Shown in pieces: positions 25,925 to 34,289 of a stretch of DNA of 64,000 bases. Under the pieces are notes generated by a model that saw only the letters and a list, made by a program, of their open reading frames with translations, was not told the DNA's origin and did not search any database. The stretch spans positions 1-64,000 of the forward strand of contig JBGCDW010000035.1 in the NCBI GenBank assembly GCA_045105775.1. The letters run 5' to 3'. Every line of letters starts with the position of its first letter. Positions within the stretch are counted from its first letter, which is position 1. The translations under genes and the position numbers were made by a program. The stretch comes from Aureispira sp045105775 (GTDB taxonomy: Bacteria > Bacteroidota > Bacteroidia > Chitinophagales > Saprospiraceae).

Positions 25925-27775
25925 TTAGTTAATCATTACCATTCCCCCTTTGACGGTTAACATACCGCCACCATCTACTTTACCCATTCCTGAACCTTTG
26001 ATTTCAAACTGTGCCCCTTCAGCTTTGAAGGCCACTTTACCTTTGAACTGAACATTCATTCCTTCTCCCTTGATATCTTGCGTTGCTTTCATGGCAATGT
26101 TCTTTTTACCCGTCACCTTAATTTCCCCCTTAATATCAATAGTTAAATCTTTATCCGCAGTCATGGTAATTCCTTTGGAATCCATCACCATTTTATTTTT
26201 GTTTACAGGATCATCAATAGTGATACTATCTTTATCATCATTGATCTCTACCATCATTTTATCTTCTGTAAAGAGTTTGATGATATTTTTACCTGGATCA
26301 TCCTGAAACTCTATACGCATCTTCCCTTTATTAAACGAGAAGGCTTTAAAGATATTTTTCTCTGCTGGATCGTGTTTTTCTGCTGTGGTAATCGTCTTCT
26401 CATTACTATACAGAGAACCTAAAATAACAGGATAAGTAGGATCATTATCAAAGAAACCTAAGATAACTTCGTCTCCTACTTCTGGAAAAAAGATAGCTCC
26501 AGCATCTTTAGTAGCATAACTATTTGACAAACGAGCCCATACACCTTCTCCCTCTAAATTATCAATAATAGGAATATTGACCAAAACTCGATATTGACCG
26601 TCGGGATCGCCGTCAATCTTGATAACAACCCCATGCTGTAAGCCACTAATAGCAGGCAAAGCCCCTCCAGCTCCTAGAGGAGTAGCACTAGGATACATTT
26701 CTAGATAAGAGCGTTGTGGTAGTCCAAATTCTACTTCTGTCAACCATTGACCGTTTTTGACCGTATGAACGACTTTGCCGATGTAGCCATCTCCATTAAA
26801 TCGTTTGGCTATTTTAGTTAGCTCTACAACTTTGCCTAGAATAATTTTTTCTGACCCGACAAATTTCATCTTTCCTCTAATCCTAGAAAGATGCCCTCTT
26901 TGATAAACGGCATCTGCCCATGATTGAATCACATCTTTGGTAACAGGTGCTGTGGTATGTACTAATTCTTTTTGTTTTAGCACTCCAGATAACTTGGCAC
27001 TATCTACATCACCTTGCTTATTGGTAGTTGGTTTTTTACCTGCTGTATTTTCTATTTTTTGAGCCGTATAATCCCAGAAGTTGGCCTGCACTTCCTGAAA
27101 TTGATAAGAGGCATCTAGTTTTAGATCCATTTCCATCAAATCTACCCCATAAGTAATAGAGATGTCTGTTTTTTCGGAAACAGCAGGCTTCTTAATACTG
27201 ATTTTACCATCATCAATCACTGTTACCAAGCCATTGGCATCGGCTCTCGCTTGCACAAAGTCCCAATTGGTACAATAGTATTGAATTAATTTTTTGTGTG
27301 TAGCCTTGGTTGCTTCTACATCAACACTTGTCTTAATTCCTGCATCTTTGAAAATAGAGGAGATAATATCAGAATCTTTTTGTTCATAAAAGATTTTATT
27401 TTTGCGTCCTGCTGTAAGTGCAAGCGACTCATCTCTACAAGTAAGCACCAGAAATGAGAGTCCATTTTTGCGTAGCTTCACACTGTGTTCTACCAAAATT
27501 CCTTTATAAATAGTTTGTGTGGTAACACTAGGGTCATGAGAAACCTTGATCTCTACTTCTTTGCCAGGCTCAAAAATAGCCTCATCACTATGTGGGAAGG
27601 TTTGCTTTCTTGAATCCCCATCCGAAATTAAAATCTTGGCATAGGGGATTTTATTTACTTCTTTAACAACTTCTACCTCCAGCACCATCATCACCTCAGG
27701 AACCTTAGTTCCATCTAAGGTAACCTCTATATTTACAATACCACTTTTGAGTTGTTTATTAGGAGAATCAGGCAT
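25925..27775 (-). CDS. VgrG/Pvc8-like spike protein
   Basis: A 616-residue central spike. Residues about 10-360 are gp27-like; about 378-457 form the gp5 OB-fold (GLQHGVVIKIDGDPDGQYRV...VGDEVILGFFDNDP...VILGSLYS); about 480-616 form a repetitive beta-helix needle (ITMTADKDLTIDIKG, IKVTGKKNIAMKATQD). In T6SS and eCIS this trimer sits at the baseplate centre under the tube and carries the PAAR tip. There is no C-terminal effector extension. It lies downstream of the DUF5908 gene and upstream of the PAAR gene, the order seen in eCIS loci apart from the missing LysM and gp25 genes. Confidence 0.92.
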   Translation of the reverse strand: MPDSPNKQLKSGIVNIEVTLDGTKVPEVMMVLEVEVVKEVNKIPYAKILISDGDSRKQTFPHSDEAIFEPGKEVEIKVSHDPSVTTQTIYKGILVEHSVKLRKNGLSFLVLTCRDESLALTAGRKNKIFYEQKDSDIISSIFKDAGIKTSVDVEATKATHKKLIQYYCTNWDFVQARADANGLVTVIDDGKISIKKPAVSEKTDISITYGVDLMEMDLKLDASYQFQEVQANFWDYTAQKIENTAGKKPTTNKQGDVDSAKLSGVLKQKELVHTTAPVTKDVIQSWADAVYQRGHLSRIRGKMKFVGSEKIILGKVVELTKIAKRFNGDGYIGKVVHTVKNGQWLTEVEFGLPQRSYLEMYPSATPLGAGGALPAISGLQHGVVIKIDGDPDGQYRVLVNIPIIDNLEGEGVWARLSNSYATKDAGAIFFPEVGDEVILGFFDNDPTYPVILGSLYSNEKTITTAEKHDPAEKNIFKAFSFNKGKMRIEFQDDPGKNIIKLFTEDKMMVEINDDKDSITIDDPVNKNKMVMDSKGITMTADKDLTIDIKGEIKVTGKKNIAMKATQDIKGEGMNVQFKGKVAFKAEGAQFEIKGSGMGKVDGGGMLTVKGGMVMIN

Positions 27776-27900
27776 AGTATGTTTTAGCTTTAATCATTGC
27801 TTAGTGGAATCCTAAACTGTGTTGATTTAAGAAAATGTACAATTAGATAATTTCAGTAGATAGGAAATCTTCAAGTATCTCACCTACTAATCGCATTAAA

Positions 27901-28086
27901 TTAGGGTCTGAGTCGGTAATCTAGTAATTCTTCTACACGATCAATACATTCTTGGATAAGTTCTTCACGCTCAATTTTTGTCATTCCTTTTCCTCCTCCT
28001 CCTTTTTCTTTTTGACCACTACCTTGTGCTTCTCCTTCTTTACTTACTTTAGTATTTACTGTCAATTTATTAACGGATACAGGCAT
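27901..28086 (-). CDS. Small DUF5908-family protein of injection-system loci
   Basis: A 61-residue protein. The start MPVSVNKLTVNTKVSK and the acidic helical end (EELIQECIDRVEELLDYRL), with a Gly/Lys-rich middle, match the short DUF5908 proteins that sit between tube-like and spike genes in contractile injection loci (Pvc6 position). Their role is not settled; a small baseplate or chaperone part is assumed. It starts 14 bases after the third tube-family gene, so it is co-transcribed. Confidence 0.75.
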   Translation of the reverse strand: MPVSVNKLTVNTKVSKEGEAQGSGQKEKGGGGKGMTKIEREELIQECIDRVEELLDYRLRP

Positions 28087-28100
28087 ATTAATTTGTTTTT

Positions 28101-28709
28101 TTAGGCTGGCGGGATAGCCAAACGTTGAATTTCTGTATACTTAAATTTAATAGTTTCCTTAATAGGAGCATCTCCTGCTGTTGAACTCAAATCACTAATT
28201 CCCCAACTTGTTGGAAAGGCTTCTTGCAACATAAACCCAGCAACGGGAAAAGAAGAAGGGCCTACGGGAAGTGGGTTTTGAATCATAGGGTGGTAAATAA
28301 AAACCAAAATGTCTTTCTTGAGCACCTGCTTATTCCATTTCTTTACTGTACTCATCGTCTCTTGGCACCAGCCTGAAATAGGATCTAGCGCAAAGCCCAT
28401 TACCCCGATATGTCGTGGACGCAAATAGCGGACTAGTGTCAACTCATCATTGTTTACGGCATCAAATGTAGGTCTAGGAGAACTCCACCCAGCTTCACGT
28501 ACTTCACTCGTCTTGAATGATACGGTGAGTCCTTGTACATCTGCAAATGCTGTTGCCACAGGGTCTAAGGCTTGCATCGCCAAAGAAGCTGTTGCCGAAG
28601 TCATAGCAAATGGAGCATCTGGGTCAAACGCTTCCAAAAAAAGTACTTCAAAGAAGAAACTTGGAATTGGCTCATTCATGAAGCCAATTATACTACTCAT
28701 TAAATCCAT
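28101..28709 (-). CDS. Tail-tube-family protein, third copy (likely tube adaptor)
   Basis: A 202-residue protein of the phage T4 gp19-like tube family. It shares the pattern of the two others: an N-terminal strand (FFFEVLFLEAF), FADVQGLTVSFKTSEVRE, a loop entering ELTLVRYL, and a C-terminal strand KETIKFKYTEIQRL. It is longer and more divergent than the main tube protein and lies closest to the spike gene. By analogy with Pvc5 and Pvc7 it may be a layer joining tube to spike rather than bulk tube; that role is inferred. Confidence 0.75.
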   Translation of the reverse strand: MDLMSSIIGFMNEPIPSFFFEVLFLEAFDPDAPFAMTSATASLAMQALDPVATAFADVQGLTVSFKTSEVREAGWSSPRPTFDAVNNDELTLVRYLRPRHIGVMGFALDPISGWCQETMSTVKKWNKQVLKKDILVFIYHPMIQNPLPVGPSSFPVAGFMLQEAFPTSWGISDLSSTAGDAPIKETIKFKYTEIQRLAIPPA

Positions 28710-28767
28710 AGGAAATATAGTATTATTGGGGTGTTTTTATATTACTTAATATCATTGGTAAACCTCT

Positions 28768-29337
28768 CTAGAATCCTATTGACCCAGCTATACCACCGAC
28801 AACTGCCCCTGCAAGTCCTCCAAGCATACCTGAGAAACCAGCATCCATTGTAAAGTATTGGTAGTTGAGTTCAATTTCTTCAATAGCCACTTCTCCATCT
28901 GATTCTGCATCTAAACCTGATGGTGTAAATTTCGTTACATAAGCACGCTCTAAGGTCCAAGTAAACATATGAACCAATCCATTACCAGTTAATTCACTTA
29001 AATTAATCGTAACGGTTCGCATATCACTAAACAATGCTCCTTTTGAAACATTGCTAAACCAGTTAAATAACGTTGTATCTCCTGAAAAAACACCTTTTTT
29101 GAGGGTAACAGGTTCGTAGCTGGTTAAGGTAGGGCGCGATTGCTCAAAAAAGTTGGGGGAATTTCCATCTCTAAATTTCATACTAGCGATAGAAGCACCT
29201 AAGCCGTCAAGCCCTTGAAAAGCAACATTTCCATCAAATCCTCCAATACTCACTTGAAAAGCAAATTTGGATAATGGCCAATCGGAGTAATCTGATCCTA
29301 AATTTGGCAGCGGTGTAGCAGGGGGTAATTCTGGCAT
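28768..29337 (-). CDS. Tail-tube-family protein, second copy
   Basis: A 189-residue gp19-like protein. It starts with a Pro-rich stretch and YSDWPLSKFAFQVSIGGF, continues with FQGLDGLGASIASMKFRDG and VTLKKGVF, and ends VAIEEIELNYQYFTM. A Gly/Ala-rich hydrophobic tail (about 165-189, LGGLAGAVVGGIAGSIGF) is absent from the first tube protein and unusual for a soluble tube subunit. It may be a specialised ring near one end of the tube. It is separated from the first tube gene by 288 bases containing a terminator-like hairpin. Confidence 0.8.
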   Translation of the reverse strand: MPELPPATPLPNLGSDYSDWPLSKFAFQVSIGGFDGNVAFQGLDGLGASIASMKFRDGNSPNFFEQSRPTLTSYEPVTLKKGVFSGDTTLFNWFSNVSKGALFSDMRTVTINLSELTGNGLVHMFTWTLERAYVTKFTPSGLDAESDGEVAIEEIELNYQYFTMDAGFSGMLGGLAGAVVGGIAGSIGF

Positions 29338-29542
29338 AATGATTATTTTATGTTTGGTAGAATGGAGTCGGTCGTTTAGTACTACTTTTATTGGTCGTTA
29401 AAAGTGATATACAATATACAATATTTTATTTCTAATAAAGTACCTGATTGAACTTTAATTAAATAACTATCTTAACTCAATCTGTTATCATTAGTTGTGT
29501 AGAGGCACACCACTAAAATACAAAAGATAACTGTATAATACA

Positions 29543-29583
29543 AATAAAAAATGACCTAGCAGAAATTAGATTTCTACTAGGTC
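29543..29583 (-). terminator. Terminator-like hairpin after the first tube gene
   Basis: A 14-bp stem with one mismatch (29553-29566 and 29570-29583, loop tag) is followed on the minus strand by attttttattt. It lies 42 bases after the tube stop at 29626, inside the injection-system gene run, so it may be partial. Confidence 0.75.
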
Positions 29584-29625
29584 TATAATTTTATGCCGAG
29601 TTAATAGAACTAAGCAATATAATTA

Positions 29626-30117
29626 TTATCCACCATACTCCTGTGTCCAAGACTCGATTGCTAATTCAATTTCTTGAACAGCTACTTCTGAATCTGCCTC
29701 TGCATCTAGTGCAGTTGGAGTAAATTTCACTGGGAAAGCACCTTTTACAGTCCAAGTAATCATCACTTCATCACCTTCGTCAAGCAATTCAATGATCAAT
29801 TCTCTACGTTTAGTACGATTGGTTGTTTTTTCCCACTGGTATAAGTGCATCCAATCCTTGATATGAGGATCTCCGATGAATTCACCTCTTTTTAAAGTAA
29901 GGTTACTGTAAGTTACCAAACCTGGTCTTTTAGATTTGTGTAGTACTCCAGAAACACCATCACGATATTCCATAATAGAAACTTCTACCTCTAATCCTTC
30001 TACAGTTTGGAAACCCAACTCAACTAGATCTTCAATAGTAACGCGGAATGCAAATTTAGCTAAGGGCCAAAAATCCGCGCCGTTTAAGGGGTGCGACTCG
30101 CTATAATCAACAGCCAT
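29626..30117 (-). CDS. Main tail tube protein (gp19/Pvc1-like)
   Basis: A 163-residue inner-tube protein: FWPLAKFAFRVTIEDL, FQTVEGLEVEVSIMEYRDG, YSNLTLKRGEF, and ITWTVKGAFPVKFTPTALDA before VAVQEIELAIESW. Tube subunits stack as hexamers inside the sheath and are pushed out on contraction. It is the compact form without extra tails and lies directly after the sheath gene (93 bases), the pairing expected for the bulk tube. A terminator-like hairpin follows, which would keep sheath and tube mRNA more abundant than downstream genes. Confidence 0.9.
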   Translation of the reverse strand: MAVDYSESHPLNGADFWPLAKFAFRVTIEDLVELGFQTVEGLEVEVSIMEYRDGVSGVLHKSKRPGLVTYSNLTLKRGEFIGDPHIKDWMHLYQWEKTTNRTKRRELIIELLDEGDEVMITWTVKGAFPVKFTPTALDAEADSEVAVQEIELAIESWTQEYGG

Positions 30118-30210
30118 AATATATAGTTTTTATATTTTTTATTTGAAAAAGGTTGTTTTGGGGATTTATTTGGTTCCCCTAATCAATTGATTTGTTATAT
30201 TCAATTAATC

Positions 30211-31710
30211 TTACTCACCACCTCCGCCAGGCATTTTTTGCTGGAAAGAGATTACGATAAACTCAGCAGGACGAGAGATAGCAACTTTTACAGTTACTTT
30301 CATATAACCATCCAATACATCTTGTGGAGTCATTGTAGTTCCTAAACCACAATCTACTAAGAATGCTTCGTCTTCAGAGTTACCAACTAATGCACCAGTA
30401 GACCACTGATTACGTAGGAAGTTAGAGATCATAGAGCGAACGGCCAACCATGTGTTCGTGTCATTTGGACGGAATACATAAGGCTCACAAGCAAACTTGA
30501 TAGATTGCTCTAACATAATCATTGTACGACGAACGTTGATATAGCGCCAGTCACCGCTGTTACCATCCAAAGTTCTTGCACCCCATACTAAAGTTCCTTT
30601 TCCGATAAATGGACGGATAGCGTTTACAGCTTTACCATTCAAAGGTAAGTTCAAGTTTTCTTGCTCATCAGCAGTAACGTTTACTGTTGGAGAGCTAACA
30701 GAAGAGATACTTACGTTGGCAGGAGCTTTGAATACACCTACAGAACTATCTACTAAAGCATAGATACCAGCGATAGCACCAGATGGAGGCATAATGTTCA
30801 AAGATTCTTTAACTTGACCTAAGATGTCGTTGTATACTGGGCTTACTGCTTTTAGCAAGTTGCTTACAGATTGAACGTTAGCATCTTCGTCTTCGATCTT
30901 AGCGATTTCTTCTTTAATCAAGTCACCTTTTTCAGGCTTAACAAAACCAGCAGCTACATTCTCATCAACTTCACTGTTAAGAACTTCTACTAGAGCTTCA
31001 GGATTGCTAATGTTTCTGAATGTCAAATCATCTGAACTAACAACAGTAGCAGCAACCCATGGATAGTAAGCAGCACCAAAGTCTAAGAAGTTGTTGCCAT
31101 AGTGACCGCGAGCAGCAGTTACTACATCATCATCCAACAATGTTCTAGCTTTGTGACCATTCCATACATCTAAAATTGCGAAACGGCTACGAGTATCAGC
31201 ACCACAGTGCTTCATCATTGCTTGTTGTACGGTTGCACAGTCATCTTCTTCTAATAATACAGCATCAGGAACTACTAATAAAGTAGGCTCTTGCTCTTTT
31301 AACAAAGCAGTGATACCACCACCATTAGCAGCACCAATCAATTGAGCAGCATTTACACCTTTACCGTATCCACCAACAGATACAATGTAACAAGAACCAC
31401 CACCATTCGCGAAGAATAGTTGAAGGCTGCGGAATAAATTGTAGTTAGTAGCTTCATCAGCATCTAAGCTGTAATTGTCACCATCTGCTTCAAGAGAAAA
31501 AGTAGTCGTTGGGCTTCCACCAAAGAAGCTTACGTACTCTACCATTGAAGTAATACGCATTGGCGTGTTAGTTAGGTCTCTCTTACCAGCAGCAGCTTTA
31601 GCAGTGTATCCTACAAATGCAGGTACAGCAGTAGCTACAGATACTACCGAGTTTGAAAAGGCACCTTTTTCTTCGATATACACACCAGGTGTTGCATATT
31701 GTTTTGCCAT
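30211..31710 (-). CDS. Contractile tail sheath protein
   Basis: A 499-residue sheath subunit. The N-terminus YATPGVYIEEKGAFSNSV and SVATAVPAFVGYTAKA are the standard sheath start. The conserved C-terminal part includes VWGARTL...DWRYINVRRTMIMLEQSI, WLAVRSMISNFLRNQWSTGAL and ISRPAEFIVISFQQKM, which forms the inter-subunit mesh. A variable insertion (about 230-345) may form the outer surface. There is a single sheath gene here, unlike PVC/Afp loci with three. It contracts to drive the tube. A clear -7 promoter element lies 89 bases upstream, consistent with high expression. Confidence 0.93.
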   Translation of the reverse strand: MAKQYATPGVYIEEKGAFSNSVVSVATAVPAFVGYTAKAAAGKRDLTNTPMRITSMVEYVSFFGGSPTTTFSLEADGDNYSLDADEATNYNLFRSLQLFFANGGGSCYIVSVGGYGKGVNAAQLIGAANGGGITALLKEQEPTLLVVPDAVLLEEDDCATVQQAMMKHCGADTRSRFAILDVWNGHKARTLLDDDVVTAARGHYGNNFLDFGAAYYPWVAATVVSSDDLTFRNISNPEALVEVLNSEVDENVAAGFVKPEKGDLIKEEIAKIEDEDANVQSVSNLLKAVSPVYNDILGQVKESLNIMPPSGAIAGIYALVDSSVGVFKAPANVSISSVSSPTVNVTADEQENLNLPLNGKAVNAIRPFIGKGTLVWGARTLDGNSGDWRYINVRRTMIMLEQSIKFACEPYVFRPNDTNTWLAVRSMISNFLRNQWSTGALVGNSEDEAFLVDCGLGTTMTPQDVLDGYMKVTVKVAISRPAEFIVISFQQKMPGGGGE

Positions 31711-31798
31711 GATAAATTTGTTTAAAATTTAATTAATTTAATAGTTTTTATTTGGTTCATGCTCTAGTTAGGTTAAGAAGCATTTGTTTGAACCTTTA

Positions 31799-31806
31799 CA
31801 AATATA
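31799..31806 (-). promoter_or_regulatory. Probable -7 element of the sheath promoter
   Basis: The minus strand reads TATATTTG (31806-31799), a full TAnnTTTG match, in a very AT-rich 265-base gap upstream of the sheath gene. The region about 19-20 nt further up has no TTTG, so the upstream element is unclear. Confidence 0.45.
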
Positions 31807-31975
31807 GCAATAATTTGGAATAATTGTCGTTTTTTAAAAAAAAGTTTGGATATTTTTTTGAACAAATCGTATTTTATTTAGCTACAGTGCAATACATGTT
31901 AAAATAGGGCTATTTTTGAATTACTGACCCAATAAATAAAAGCCAGTAAACTGTCCTATTATTGCTCCAATACCT

Positions 31976-33100
31976 TTATAAGGTAATCAACAATTCTGTA
32001 TACACCTCCGAAAGATCATCTGGATTTACTTTCACATCGATTTTACCAGATGCATTGGGAAGCGGAACAATCCACTCTACGCCACTTTTGCCTCTTTTGG
32101 TTTTTAATTTAAACCGATATTGTGGTCTTTCTTGAAAAGGAATTTTTTTGTCTGTCCAAATAGCTATCACCTCTCTGTCATCAAATTCTGTTGTTTCGGC
32201 CAAAGTAAAAGGCATAGGTATATGATCTTCCTTCCTAACACTATCATAAATTTCGTGTTCTTTATGTTGGCGTTCTTTATTATTTTCTACCACCACGTAT
32301 CTCCAACGCACAGTTCTAGCAGCAAAGTGTATATTGTAATCTTTTTTTACCAAGACTTCATCCGCATCATAAAAACTATAATCGCTAAAATCATCCTTAT
32401 CTATAAAAATATCTAAGATTGCAAAGGGAGGGCGCATTCCATTATAAACATAGATGCTTTTTTCCTCTAATCCATTAATTAGAATAGTATATTTTCCTTC
32501 AGGTTGATTGACCAGTGCAATATCACAGGTGCGAACGCCGTCATCTAATATCACAGAAAATACGGTTTCCTCCATAACATTTTGGATTTCTATTTCAGTA
32601 CCATACTGTTCTTCATCAAATTCATACGTAAATACAGACGGAGAAATATCAATCTTGTCGTTTACCCCTACTTGTCGATTTTGAGATAAATTGTTATAAT
32701 CTGTGGTCTCTTTGTCAAAATCTCTATTGTGAAAGTAAAATACTTGGTCACTTGAAAACTCATAAGGCAATTCGCTGTAATTCAAAAACTTGCCATCATT
32801 CATTTTAATTATAAAAGATAAGTGAACAGGCGTTGTATTTTCAGTTAAAGGGGTGTACTGATTTGTCCCACCTACTCCTAACAAAAAACCACTTGGTTGT
32901 ACCCGAAATTGCAAACTATTTTGTTGCAAAACCGTCTTGGTCGTGTCGGTTGGTTGTATATGTATCTTCCCAACAGGAAATTCTTTGCTCTGAAAATAGT
33001 CGTGTTTAATATCAAATTGAAGCAATTCTTTGAACTGCGCCAAAAGATTTAACTGAATTTTGGGGAATTTCCCGCTGTCTTTTTTCTTTTTTATAGCCAT
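31976..33100 (-). CDS. Unrecognised injection-system protein between cap and sheath genes
   Basis: A 374-residue protein with no signal peptide, a Lys-rich start (MAIKKKKDSGKFP) and mostly beta-strand-like sequence (HIQPTDTTKTVLQQNSLQFRV, VHLSFIIKMNDGK, YTILINGLEEKSIYVYNG). I do not recognise the family. Its place between the DUF4255 cap gene and the sheath gene, on the same strand with a 64-base gap, suggests a structural part such as a cap adaptor, sheath terminator or surface decoration. That is inference from position only. Confidence 0.6.
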   Translation of the reverse strand: MAIKKKKDSGKFPKIQLNLLAQFKELLQFDIKHDYFQSKEFPVGKIHIQPTDTTKTVLQQNSLQFRVQPSGFLLGVGGTNQYTPLTENTTPVHLSFIIKMNDGKFLNYSELPYEFSSDQVFYFHNRDFDKETTDYNNLSQNRQVGVNDKIDISPSVFTYEFDEEQYGTEIEIQNVMEETVFSVILDDGVRTCDIALVNQPEGKYTILINGLEEKSIYVYNGMRPPFAILDIFIDKDDFSDYSFYDADEVLVKKDYNIHFAARTVRWRYVVVENNKERQHKEHEIYDSVRKEDHIPMPFTLAETTEFDDREVIAIWTDKKIPFQERPQYRFKLKTKRGKSGVEWIVPLPNASGKIDVKVNPDDLSEVYTELLITL

Positions 33101-33164
33101 AATAATATGAACTTATACACGCATTGCTATTGAGGTCAAAAAACAGTAACGTGTTATGGATCTG

Positions 33165-33725
33165 TTAGATTTTTTTGATAACAGGAATTTCAGGTCGTAA
33201 GACATCGTGTTTGATAGGCAAGGTCTTGATTCTGTAAATCACAGAAGGCAAATACTTGGATCCCATAGAACTCCAAAAATTGCTCAAATCACGCATATCC
33301 AAAGAAACCATCTCTGCTTGCAAACGATCTACTATATCGTTGATTTCTGGCGTATCTTGTGGCGTAAATGCTCCTCCTCTAGATTGAAAAAAAGCAATAA
33401 CAGAGGCAATAAACTTGAGTCCTTCTAAGTAATTTTCTGCTGTAAAGTAAGCAGAAAACAACACCGTAATATTAACATAAACAGGAGGCTTGACCATCTT
33501 GTAACTGCCTTTGTTTGTTTGTTTGTAAGAACCAACATTGCTCTGTGTTTTGTCCACTTCGATATTAGTCAAGGTCATTACAATCTTATCTGGTTCCTGA
33601 ACAGCTACACTTCCATCTAGATTAATAACACTAGACATGACTACTTTTTCCTCGGTAATATTGTGTTTACTCTGCAAGAACCGATTGATTTCGCCTGCAA
33701 TTGCTGAAACGACGTCGTGGATCAT
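33165..33725 (-). CDS. DUF4255 tail terminator/cap protein (Pvc16-like)
   Basis: A 186-residue protein starting MIHDVVSAIAGEINRFLQ, with VVMSSVINLDG, PDKIVMTLTNIEVDKTQSN, PPVYVNITVLFSAYF and YLEGLKFIASVIAFFQSR. This matches DUF4255 (the Pvc16 N-terminal domain), which caps the distal end of sheath and tube in eCIS and related systems. It is usually encoded at the end of such loci next to the AAA+ ATPase gene; no such ATPase is present here. The gene starts 180 bases after the small membrane protein gene. Confidence 0.9.
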   Translation of the reverse strand: MIHDVVSAIAGEINRFLQSKHNITEEKVVMSSVINLDGSVAVQEPDKIVMTLTNIEVDKTQSNVGSYKQTNKGSYKMVKPPVYVNITVLFSAYFTAENYLEGLKFIASVIAFFQSRGGAFTPQDTPEINDIVDRLQAEMVSLDMRDLSNFWSSMGSKYLPSVIYRIKTLPIKHDVLRPEIPVIKKI

Positions 33726-33905
33726 ATTACTTGTTTTTATTTAGTTAGCAGCATTGTATTGAAGCTGCTCCTCAAGAATATTTATTGTTTTAAGGCAGCT
33801 CTATTTGGTGATTTGATTGTAAATAGAATTCATGCATTAGTACAAAAATCTCTTTATCAACCAAATACGGCTTCATTAGACAACTTATCATAAAAGATTT
33901 AGTAA

Positions 33906-34163
33906 CTATTCTTCCTCATACTCTGGTTCTGGGGCTGTCAGGGCTTTTAATGCCATTATTATAAAACGGACAATATAAATCCCTATAAATGAGGTTAGGC
34001 ATCCAATCATATACAGCCAAAAGATGTAGTTTTTCTTAATTTCAGTTAATCGAATGGTCTCTCCTGTAAATCCAAAAAACCACAGAAATACCAATCCTAA
34101 TGGAATAGCGGCTATTAGTCCTACAAAAAACCACAGAAATTCTCTGGCAATAACTTTTCCCAT
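33906..34163 (-). CDS. Small two-helix membrane protein
   Basis: An 85-residue protein with two hydrophobic segments (about 8-31 and 46-71), a short polar loop and an acidic C-terminus (APEPEYEEE). No family recognised. It lies between the GH18-like genes and the injection-system cap gene on the same strand. A role as a membrane anchor for the injection system is possible but not shown; a holin is less likely because the tail is acidic rather than basic. Confidence 0.65.
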   Translation of the reverse strand: MGKVIAREFLWFFVGLIAAIPLGLVFLWFFGFTGETIRLTEIKKNYIFWLYMIGCLTSFIGIYIVRFIIMALKALTAPEPEYEEE

Positions 34164-34289
34164 GTCTGTCTATTATATTATAAAAATTAAGTTGTTTATT
34201 GCGCTGTGTTGATACAAAGGTGTTTTGTATTCAACTTGAGCCTACTGGGAGTTTACATAAATATTGATAATCTATCTAGATCCATACAT

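Noticed and set aside
25482..31710. Integrated prophage
   Set aside because: No capsid, terminase, portal, integrase or lysis genes; DUF4255, DUF5908 and PAAR/VgrG point to an injection system instead.
33906..34163. Holin for release of the injection particle
   Set aside because: Two membrane segments fit, but the C-terminus is acidic rather than basic and there is no endolysin gene beside it.
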